This document shows, in pieces, positions 53,979 to 61,246 of a stretch of 64,000 nucleotides of DNA. The notes under the pieces were generated by a model, which was not told where the DNA came from, made no database searches, and was given only the letters and a program-made list of their open reading frames with translations. Where the stretch lies: contig CAKZLB010000036.1 of the NCBI GenBank assembly GCA_937124965.1, positions 62,001-126,000 of the forward strand, read 5' to 3'. Each line of letters opens with the position of its first letter. Position 1 is the stretch's first letter. The translations under genes and the position numbers were made by a program. The stretch is from an uncultured Bacteroidota bacterium (GTDB lineage Bacteria; Bacteroidota; Bacteroidia; NS11-12g; UBA9320).

Positions 53979-56117
53979 TTACTTCCATCCTATAAAGAAA
54001 CTTTTCCCTTTTTCCGTCAATGTATATTTCAATGTTTTCCCAGCCTGTCTTTCCCGTTTAACTAGCTCGTGAGTTTCATCTAACTTTTTGGCTCTTGCAC
54101 CAATTAATTGTCCGGAGTAATCAACTTCTTGAGCGATATCTTTAGCATACAATTCAGAATCGGAATTTTGTAATTCTTTTAATATTTTCACTTCTGGTAC
54201 AGGAAGCATTTTACTGTCATCTATTTTACCAATTAGCACTTTAACATCATCAGCTAAAGTTTCAATAATCACTGGCGATTGACAGTTGTTACAGTTGCCA
54301 TTGTTAAACTCTAAGAATTTTAATTCCTCCAAATCGAATTGCTTTTTGCAATCGATATTTGAACAAATTATTCTTTTCGAGTCAGATAAAAATTCGGTAA
54401 TAATTTTGTTGAAGTTAAAAGGCCTTTCTATAAAATACTTTCTGTATTTAGTGCCTTTTGGCTTTCCCCAAAAAATATTTTCCTTTTTACACAAACCATA
54501 ATTTAGTGAATATATAGAGACTGGAATTCCATCTTTATCACTTAAATCATTGTATTTGCTTATGAAAAAGTTTAATTCAAGAGTTTTTAGGAACTCCTCA
54601 AATCTTGGGTCAAAATGAAAGTGACTACTAAAAGGTTCTCTTGCTTGATATATTAGACCTTTTAAATCTTTTGTTGTAATTCTACGTTTAATTTCTTTGG
54701 ATTTATTGATAAACAAATCCAATAAACTTTTTAATTGAAGAGCAGAAACTTTTTCATCCAAAGAAATTAAAGAGTGAGTTGTTGTTTCAAAGAACGAATA
54801 TATTTTTTCTTCATAGTAACGCTGCGAAGCCGATTCAATATCACTTTTGTTGATTTTGTTATCGTATATTACCCTACTTTGATAGCAAAATGAAAGTATA
54901 TAACCTAATATTCTAGGAACATTCATAGATGCATTAAATAATATTTCATAATAATCATCCATTGAATTTCTACTTATGTCAAAGAAGTTTTCAATTGGTG
55001 AATCAACATATTTTTTTATTCTTTTTTCAAGTATCCTTTTAGTAAATCCAATCGCATTGGATTCCATTTTATCTCTATCAAAAGCAGAATACAAATTATA
55101 GAAATCAAGATTTATCGTATCAATTTTTCCTGGGTCAATTTTCCCGTAATAAATTCTGTTAGGATAAGCTGCAACTTTAAACTTAATAAATTCTTCGGAC
55201 CAATTGTTTAAAGGTGCAAGAATTACGTCAACAAATGTTACAATTGATTCATCTTCTATTTCTGAAAAATCATCTAATAACACATACAAATGACGAATCT
55301 TAAGAATAGAAAGGGTATCTTTAATTCCACTTATTATTTCTTTGATTTGAAATACTTTTAAAAATACACTCGAAAAATCATCTTCGTTTTCAATTCTGTT
55401 TTTTGCTAATTTTTTCCATTCAATTCCTGAATCGGTTCCAATACCTGCCTTAACTCCTTCTGGGCCGATTCCAACATCTACTTTGGCTCCCTTAATAGCT
55501 ATATTTCTTTCTTTGGATTGTTCATCTGTTTTTTTTCTATTTGACTTTATAGTTTGAAGTATAGGAATTTCTATGCTTTCAAGATATTGATTGTCATCAA
55601 TGTTATTTTTTAGTTCTGCGAGTTTTTCTTTGACAGCCTCAACTTGTGTAACACCAAGAATTTCAAGAAGCTTATCAATTCTCGAATCAAATTTATTAGA
55701 AACTTCAGTAATTATAGTTGATAATACTGACTGAATAAATGACCTTTCTATTAGATATTTTTCAACAATTTCGGGTGGTAATAGACTTTCAACGTCTTTA
55801 ATTCTTGAAAGTTTAGTTTGAGAAGATTCATATATGGTCTTGACATCCATATAACAAGGTAAATGCCCTTTCTTCTCTCTCAATTCTTGTTCTATCCTTA
55901 AAAAAATTGTAGATTTTCCTGTTCCTTTTCTGCCTATTAAAAAAGTAGTATTTTCTTTTAATGATTTTTTTAAAATATAATCATTTGGCAAAAGGTCAGT
56001 ATAAAGCTCTTTAAGTAGATTTCTTCCTTTTGGGTCTATTAAATCAGCACGTCTATACTTCTTCAGTGACTCTACTGCGTTAAAAAATCCATCCTTTTGC
56101 GTTTCATTGTATTCCAT
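53979..56117 (-). CDS. P-loop ATPase of the Sll1717 type with zinc ribbon and winged helix
   Basis: A 712-residue soluble protein. Walker A is IGRKGTGKST (61-70, K68); Walker B is LYVLLDDFSEI (D282, D283). The middle (about 290-480) is a helical AAA/STAND-like region. A zinc ribbon follows (C585-x4-C590, C609-x-x-C612), and a winged-helix domain closes the protein (about 637-710). The layout fits the Sll1717-type P-loop ATPases, which are often found in defence islands; their function is unknown. Related boundary repeats lie on both sides. It is 88 bases downstream of the RelA/SpoT-domain gene. Confidence 0.8.
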   Translation of the reverse strand: MEYNETQKDGFFNAVESLKKYRRADLIDPKGRNLLKELYTDLLPNDYILKKSLKENTTFLIGRKGTGKSTIFLRIEQELREKKGHLPCYMDVKTIYESSQTKLSRIKDVESLLPPEIVEKYLIERSFIQSVLSTIITEVSNKFDSRIDKLLEILGVTQVEAVKEKLAELKNNIDDNQYLESIEIPILQTIKSNRKKTDEQSKERNIAIKGAKVDVGIGPEGVKAGIGTDSGIEWKKLAKNRIENEDDFSSVFLKVFQIKEIISGIKDTLSILKIRHLYVLLDDFSEIEDESIVTFVDVILAPLNNWSEEFIKFKVAAYPNRIYYGKIDPGKIDTINLDFYNLYSAFDRDKMESNAIGFTKRILEKRIKKYVDSPIENFFDISRNSMDDYYEILFNASMNVPRILGYILSFCYQSRVIYDNKINKSDIESASQRYYEEKIYSFFETTTHSLISLDEKVSALQLKSLLDLFINKSKEIKRRITTKDLKGLIYQAREPFSSHFHFDPRFEEFLKTLELNFFISKYNDLSDKDGIPVSIYSLNYGLCKKENIFWGKPKGTKYRKYFIERPFNFNKIITEFLSDSKRIICSNIDCKKQFDLEELKFLEFNNGNCNNCQSPVIIETLADDVKVLIGKIDDSKMLPVPEVKILKELQNSDSELYAKDIAQEVDYSGQLIGARAKKLDETHELVKRERQAGKTLKYTLTEKGKSFFIGWK

Positions 56118-56158
56118 AAGTTTCTTTTTAAGATTGCTCCTAACGCTTTGGCTATGCG

Positions 56159-56179
56159 TAGTATCCAGAAGGGTATGCG
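56159..56179 (+). repeat. Boundary direct repeat, right copy
   Basis: Begins TAGTATCC and ends GTATGCG; partner of 53850-53870. It lies between the ATPase gene and the RelA/SpoT-domain gene. CTAACG stands just before it and GTTGTGTGTAGC (56190-56201) just after. Confidence 0.55.
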
Positions 56180-56189
56180 TATAGGTGTT

Positions 56190-56201
56190 GTTGTGTGTAG
56201 C
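56190..56201 (+). repeat. Inverted repeat at the 3' end of the NACHT-RelA pair
   Basis: GTTGTGTGTAGC pairs in 11 of 12 positions with GTTACACACAAC at 59297-59308. The two copies lie 4 bases past the RelA gene stop and 26 bases before the NACHT gene start, so they bracket exactly this two-gene unit. Confidence 0.55.
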
Positions 56202-56205
56202 TTCT

Positions 56206-57096
56206 TTATTTTACTTCTTCTAATATTACATCTGGAGTCTCAGCTAAAAGCCTTTCGTTTTTGATAAGTAAACCGTTCAAAAGGAGTAATAAATTATTCA
56301 TATTTACTGGGAGTGATAAATCTATGTCATAGAGCTTCATCAGTGAAGCTTCTCTGTTCAATTTGAAAAGCTCTTTACCAATTGTTAAATCTTCATTTAG
56401 GATTTGAACTATTTCCTCTTTTAAAGGGACAAGTTGAAACCGAAGTCTAAACTTGTTTCGTATTAAGCCTTCCCAATTTTTACTTTTGAAATGTTTGTAT
56501 GCCAACTCAGTGAATAGATTTTTTAACGCAATGTCATTGGTCTCCAAGCTGGCATAAATACCATTAAGAAGTCGTTCATTATCATAATGTCCTTGCCAAT
56601 CTTCTTTACATTTGTATCTTAAACTATGGTCAATTTCGTGCCATCCTTCTGATAAGATTGTCCTTAATTGTAGCTCAAAAGTTGAGTCAATAAAATTATA
56701 ATATTCCTTTTCACTTGATTGTTGAACCTCCGAAAATGTTTTGGACTGGGTTTTATTGAAGGAACAAATGATGTTAGTTCTTTTTGGTTTGAAAACTGTT
56801 AGCTCAGGACTATCAATTTCTTCATCTTTAAATGCTATTACTCTAGCCAAGATATCTTTAACCAAGTTAACATCATCTCTAAAATAAGTAACTACTCGAA
56901 TTCCTATAATATCTTGAATTAGTTTGCCATTTGACTGGTATGGGCTTCCTTCCTTTGCTTTTCGGGCAATTTTTTCCGTAATGGATTTTTCATCTTTAGA
57001 TCTACTGAAAATCCTATAATGTATTCCTATTTTATCAAGTTCGTCTTTAATTTTTTGACAAATCTCTTCTTCGATTAATTGAAATCCTGCAATCAT
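56206..57096 (-). CDS. RelA/SpoT-domain protein of a defence-like operon
   Basis: A 296-residue protein with the RelA/SpoT nucleotidyltransferase pattern: R28 to K42 (RIFSRSKDEKSITEK), D62-x-x-G65-x-R67 (DIIGIRVVTYFRDD) and E141-x-Q143-x-R145-T with W152 and H157 (FELQLRTILSEGWHEIDH). Known members make (p)ppGpp or pppApp, or pyrophosphorylate tRNA. The YxSxH motif that stacks on GTP in housekeeping synthetases is not visible, and no hydrolase domain is present. The C-terminal 120 residues are helical. Its start overlaps the NACHT gene stop by 4 bases (ATGA), so both are made together. Confidence 0.82.
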   Translation of the reverse strand: MIAGFQLIEEEICQKIKDELDKIGIHYRIFSRSKDEKSITEKIARKAKEGSPYQSNGKLIQDIIGIRVVTYFRDDVNLVKDILARVIAFKDEEIDSPELTVFKPKRTNIICSFNKTQSKTFSEVQQSSEKEYYNFIDSTFELQLRTILSEGWHEIDHSLRYKCKEDWQGHYDNERLLNGIYASLETNDIALKNLFTELAYKHFKSKNWEGLIRNKFRLRFQLVPLKEEIVQILNEDLTIGKELFKLNREASLMKLYDIDLSLPVNMNNLLLLLNGLLIKNERLLAETPDVILEEVK

Positions 57097-59270
57097 AGCT
57101 GAGATTTATTTTGGTTAAAGTAATTTATGCCCGATTTTGAAATAAATCCAACATCATCTTTAAAGTGCAGGTATCCTTTGCTTTTAAGACTACTTATAAT
57201 CTTGTTTATTTCTTTTGGTTGATATTCAATTAATATGTCTTTCAAATTAGAAAATTTCCTTGCTCTTGGTTTTAAATTTCCAATCCCAAAAAACTGACTT
57301 AAAACGAATATATCAGTCAAATCTTTATGGGCTGTATTTTCTGCTGTACTATCTTCCTGATTTTGGTCTAAATGGGAGTCCAGAGTTTCTAGAAAATCAT
57401 TATTAGATGTACAGGCGAACACGGCAAAATCGTTAAACTTTTTGTTGTCACAAGGCTCTAGTTGACAATTATAAAATGAACAGTTATGAAATGTAGAGCC
57501 ACAAAATGCTCTAAGATTAAAAACACAATTGTTGAATGTGATATTAGAAAACACACATTCTATGAATTGTTGGCTTGTGTCAAAAGAAATATTATTTAAC
57601 TCATTATCGTCAATAAATAGATTATTATATTTTCTTCTGAATTTATTAAGATAAGAATGTTCGAGATTGAAAAAGAATTTAGATTCAAAATTAAATGGTT
57701 TAGAATTGAATTCCTCCAATAGCATTTCCCGTCTATCTACGCTTTGAATTTTGAATGATTGGACTGCTTTAGTGGCAAAGTCTTGTGGAAGAATTTTATC
57801 AATTTCAGGATAGTATTCTTCATATTTATTTAGAATCAAATTGTCACCAACTAGCAAACCAAAAATAAAATCATTTACGAAACCGATATCTCCGTTGGGT
57901 TTTCTATCCAAGAATACGTGATTTGAAAGAGTTTCAACCAAATCTTCCATAGAGGGCTTTTCTTCGGATATATAATCTTTTAAGCTACTTTGAAGGATTT
58001 TTTGATTATAGGATTTTATTAAATCCTTAATTGTATCCTTTGATTCAGCTGTGATGTTAAACTCAGTCATAAATCGCATTAATTTTCTAAAAATGCGAAG
58101 TTGTGTTTCCGTATTAAGCTTAATGTTTTGTCTAATTTGTTCCCTTTTTAGAAGGTAGTCAACATACTGGTCTATTAATGAATTGCCTTGTGAGTCATTT
58201 AAATAAGATTGTAGTTTTTCATGAGATATATTTTTAAGATAAGATAGTAGTACTGGATTGGCAACTTGATCTAATGGAAAGTTGTTTTGATCTAGTAATG
58301 ATATTCTCTCCTTTGATAACCAATTTTTAATAGTTGGTTCTTTAATTTCTATCCTAGCAAGTGAAAAATCATTTTTTGATTGATTAATTGAGTTTAAAAA
58401 TTCATCACTATTGAAAATAGCTGTCTTTCTCGAAGTGATAATAATTTTTGCTTTTCCTTTCAACAATTCAACAATTGTTGTAAGCATGCTTTCAACTTCT
58501 TCTTTGTTACTTTCTTTTGTTATTAATTCATCAAAACCATCAATTATTAATGGAATACGACCTTTAGTAATTTGCTCAATAACAATATTTCGCTTTATCC
58601 CATTAGGAAATTGCTCATCAATTTCTTTGTGTAAAATGTGATTAAATATTCTTGCTTCACGATTTCTAGATAGCTCTGTGAAGAATGGTAATTGTTTTGT
58701 ATGCTTTGTAGAAAAAGTATTTAATACTTCATAAGCGGTACAAGTTTTACCAAACCCCGCTGCTGCTTCTAGAATAATAAAAAGAGCCCCTTTAGATTCA
58801 GACATTAAGGAGTTCAATTTTTCTATTAAAGGAAGACCTGTTGAACTATCATAAGTTTGGGTTTCAATTAATGCACCAGTTTCATCTTGTTGAAGGATGT
58901 CGTATGAACTTTTAACGTATTCATAAGTGCTCCCTTCTGGTAAATTCTTTATTTGTTTAGAAACAAATTGTTTATATCTCGTTTTCAACTCATTACCCAA
59001 TGGAGTTTTGATGAAGAACCCTTCAAATAAATACTCCTCTATATTCTCAATGTCTTTAAGTGGTCTTATTTCTGTGGCATATCCAAGTTCTGAATACTCT
59101 GATTTGATCTCTTTCGGGTCAAAGTTTTCGTTAATAAGTAAAATTTCAGCTGCGTGATACATTCCATACCTTAGGGTATAAATCCTGACATTTGAATTTG
59201 ATTTGCTAGAAACACTGTAATTGTATGATTTAAACAACCCATCTAACTTTTCTATTTTCTCGTTTTCCAT
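57093..59270 (-). CDS. NACHT/STAND NTPase with pentapeptide-like repeats, defence-like
   Basis: A 725-residue soluble protein. Residues 1-110 form an unassigned N-terminal domain. The NACHT module has Walker A EAAAGFGKTC (168-177, K175), Walker B LIIDGFDEL (D244, D247) and the sensor ITSR (278-281). Helical STAND regions run to about 540. Pentapeptide-like repeats occupy about 568-603 (FIECVFSNITFNNCVF). The C-terminal 70 residues resemble a winged helix. Bacterial NACHT proteins are known phage sensors related to animal NLRs. It is the first gene of the pair with the RelA/SpoT-domain gene. Confidence 0.85.
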   Translation of the reverse strand: MENEKIEKLDGLFKSYNYSVSSKSNSNVRIYTLRYGMYHAAEILLINENFDPKEIKSEYSELGYATEIRPLKDIENIEEYLFEGFFIKTPLGNELKTRYKQFVSKQIKNLPEGSTYEYVKSSYDILQQDETGALIETQTYDSSTGLPLIEKLNSLMSESKGALFIILEAAAGFGKTCTAYEVLNTFSTKHTKQLPFFTELSRNREARIFNHILHKEIDEQFPNGIKRNIVIEQITKGRIPLIIDGFDELITKESNKEEVESMLTTIVELLKGKAKIIITSRKTAIFNSDEFLNSINQSKNDFSLARIEIKEPTIKNWLSKERISLLDQNNFPLDQVANPVLLSYLKNISHEKLQSYLNDSQGNSLIDQYVDYLLKREQIRQNIKLNTETQLRIFRKLMRFMTEFNITAESKDTIKDLIKSYNQKILQSSLKDYISEEKPSMEDLVETLSNHVFLDRKPNGDIGFVNDFIFGLLVGDNLILNKYEEYYPEIDKILPQDFATKAVQSFKIQSVDRREMLLEEFNSKPFNFESKFFFNLEHSYLNKFRRKYNNLFIDDNELNNISFDTSQQFIECVFSNITFNNCVFNLRAFCGSTFHNCSFYNCQLEPCDNKKFNDFAVFACTSNNDFLETLDSHLDQNQEDSTAENTAHKDLTDIFVLSQFFGIGNLKPRARKFSNLKDILIEYQPKEINKIISSLKSKGYLHFKDDVGFISKSGINYFNQNKSQL

Positions 59271-59296
59271 TTAGATTTAAATTCTCTGTTCTTTTA

Positions 59297-59308
59297 GTTA
59301 CACACAAC
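59297..59308 (+). repeat. Inverted repeat before the NACHT gene
   Basis: GTTACACACAAC, partner of 56190-56201. A further ACACAAC...GTTGTGT pair spans 59302 to about 59371. Confidence 0.5.
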
Positions 59309-59564
59309 TTATTTTATTACCAATAAAAGTCCCATTAACACGTTAGTCGGAGTGGATATCTGCATGTTGTGTTGATTTGATTTTGACCAAAAGTAAACCT
59401 CTTAAGAAATAAACAAATCACTAAACCTAGTGAAATAGAACCCTTCACTGTTTTAACCAATGACATATCATCTCTACTCAAAAACTCCAATTCCCCAAAA
59501 GTCATTAAAAAATATTTAGCAATTGTATCTTTTTAGATATTGACTTGCAAAGAGTTTAAACAGG
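59309..59564. other. Gene-free flank of the island with a boundary-like sequence
   Basis: CGTTAGTCGG at 59341, GTGGATATCTGCAT and GTTGTGTTG resemble the boundary at 56141-56201 in order but are more diverged. ACCAAAAGTAAAC near 59385 recalls the palindromic repeats elsewhere in the window. No gene is seen. Confidence 0.4.
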
Positions 59565-59612
59565 TAATGGAACAATGCTTAAATGATGCAATGCCACAAT
59601 GAGACAATGCTT
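59565..59612. repeat. Decayed period-8 array (six units) downstream of the thioredoxin-fold gene
   Basis: Six consecutive units in register: TAATGGAA, CAATGCTT, AAATGATG, CAATGCCA, CAATGAGA and CAATGCTT. They share the frame and core of the perfect array at 60905-60984. Confidence 0.6.
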
Positions 59613-59632
59613 CGATTTTCTGTGTTCTTCTT

Positions 59633-60877
59633 TCAATCTCCAATGATTGCCTCAACCTCATTCAACCGTGTTCCTAACTTGATAATTTTCCCTGAGGGAT
59701 CCACTAAAATAAAATTGGGATACGACTCAACCATGTATTGTTCGAGGATTTCTTTTGTTGCGAAACCATTGTCATTCCATAACGGTTTATGTGTTTTATA
59801 ATGCGTATAAACTGATGCTGGAAGATCTCCCCAGTTCAAACTAAGTATTTGAAGTCTGTCGCTGTTATCGGTATATATTTTTTCTAAATGCGGTTGTTGC
59901 ATTAAACACCCTTTACACCACAATCCCCAAACATCAAGTAACAAATACTTTCCCTCCTCCTGAACTTCATTGAGGTATCGTTCCGTGGAATCAAGAGCAG
60001 TAAACATACTGTGTGACAACGTATCTCCTACTCTAATTCTGTTGGCAATCTCACAACCATCATTGCATGGTAGTAATTGCATCGACTTGCCAGTTTTATC
60101 AATGTTTTTGACTTGAAAGTGTCTCCCACCTAATGTTATTATCGCCGAATCGGAATAAATCTCTGCACCATGTTGTCGCTGAGTTGAAACTGTTTGATCA
60201 TATGGATTGGCGAGCAAAATTTTATCTTTTCCTTTATCGTCAAACGTACCATTGCAGTTATAATCGTGAAGTGCAATGGTATATGTAGTTCCCTCATGTG
60301 TCACCTCTGCAAAACGATTGTTCAGTCGATATTCGCCAAACCAATAATCAATGGCTACAAATTCATTATTTCGAGCCAGTGGCCCCATTTGTGACAAAAA
60401 ATTTTCATTCTCCTTTTTTAAACTTGCATAAAACAATCGCACCCCAAAGCGCCCATCACGAAATTCACTATTGTTAAAATACAAATCCACAAACGTATCT
60501 TGTTGAAAATCCAATGGCACACCATCGTCGCTAAAGTCCATGTTGCCGTTTCCGTCAATATAAAATGTAGGTTTCTTCGAAGTGTAATCCGTTACTAAAA
60601 CACCAATTGAACGATCTAACATGCCGTTTTCAATCCCAGTAAAATATATGGTCGTGAATGCCGTATCCACAACATCAAACGAATTGGGATACGTAATTTT
60701 ATAGGGTTTACCTGAAAAGTAAATAGAATCGTGAGTAGGTTTAATCAGCTTTGTTACACCATACCCATTGCTTGTCACTTTGTCGTATTTACCAAATGTT
60801 ACGTCGATGCTTTCCTGCGCATAAATGCTTGATTGGACGGAAAGTATGAGGCATAAGAGATAGATATAATTCTTCAT
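59633..60877 (-). CDS. Secreted thioredoxin-fold protein (TlpA/ResA-like C-terminal domain)
   Basis: A 414-residue exported protein; the ATG at 60877 gives the signal MKNYIYLLCLILSVQSSIYAQ. The N-terminal 250 residues are beta-rich with EF-like DGNGNMDFSDD and DYNCNGTFDD calcium motifs. The C-terminal domain (about 280-414) is a TlpA-type thioredoxin fold with the active site W-C-K-G-C (LLLDVWGLWCKGCLMQQP) and the cis-Pro region ESYPNFILVDPSG. It should be a periplasmic or surface disulfide reductase. Its 5' end lies 27 bases from a perfect 8-bp microsatellite, and decayed arrays lie on both sides. Confidence 0.8.
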   Translation of the reverse strand: MKNYIYLLCLILSVQSSIYAQESIDVTFGKYDKVTSNGYGVTKLIKPTHDSIYFSGKPYKITYPNSFDVVDTAFTTIYFTGIENGMLDRSIGVLVTDYTSKKPTFYIDGNGNMDFSDDGVPLDFQQDTFVDLYFNNSEFRDGRFGVRLFYASLKKENENFLSQMGPLARNNEFVAIDYWFGEYRLNNRFAEVTHEGTTYTIALHDYNCNGTFDDKGKDKILLANPYDQTVSTQRQHGAEIYSDSAIITLGGRHFQVKNIDKTGKSMQLLPCNDGCEIANRIRVGDTLSHSMFTALDSTERYLNEVQEEGKYLLLDVWGLWCKGCLMQQPHLEKIYTDNSDRLQILSLNWGDLPASVYTHYKTHKPLWNDNGFATKEILEQYMVESYPNFILVDPSGKIIKLGTRLNEVEAIIGD

Positions 60878-60904
60878 GGTTGCTCGTTTGTTGGGGTAAT
60901 GTTT

Positions 60905-60984
60905 CAATGCTACAATGCTACAATGCTACAATGCTACAATGCTACAATGCTACAATGCTACAATGCTACAATGCTACAATGCTA
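60905..60984. repeat. Perfect 8-bp microsatellite, ten copies of CAATGCTA
   Basis: Ten exact copies (80 bp) stand 27 bases upstream of the thioredoxin-fold gene's start codon. Copy-number change would alter the distance between any promoter and the gene. The unit is not a multiple of three; it lies outside coding sequence. Confidence 0.97.
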
Positions 60985-61131
60985 CAATTTATTGACCCTC
61001 CGCAAAAAAACAAAAGATTTTATTGGAATAATTCATAAAACTGTCTTCTTCTTTCAATGGGTTTCTTCGATTTCTCCTGTCTGAGGTCATGCAGGCCTAT
61101 CGTCGATACCTCTAAAAGACGTTCTTTTGAG
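60985..61131. other. Gene-free spacer between the two arrays
   Basis: No frame here looks like a protein, and no clear promoter or terminator was found. Confidence 0.5.
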
Positions 61132-61187
61132 AAATGCGACACTGAGACAATGAGTATATGCTATAATAGGGCAATGCGACAATGTGA
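61132..61187. repeat. Decayed period-8 array (seven units) upstream of the thioredoxin-fold gene
   Basis: Units in register: AAATGCGA, CACTGAGA, CAATGAGT, ATATGCTA, TAATAGGG, CAATGCGA, CAATGTGA. The same 8-base rhythm and CAATG core are seen as in the perfect array 150 bases away. Confidence 0.6.
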
Positions 61188-61246
61188 ATCAATAAGATCT
61201 TTTATCAAAGGATTCATAGACAATAAACAAATCTCAAATCTTTTAC

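Noticed and set aside
53596-59632. Island integrated by tRNA-Leu recombination
   Set aside because: No integrase gene and no second copy of the tRNA 3' end were found in the window.
60899-61084. Open frame with repeated CYNATMLQ
   Set aside because: It is only the translation of the 8-bp microsatellite.
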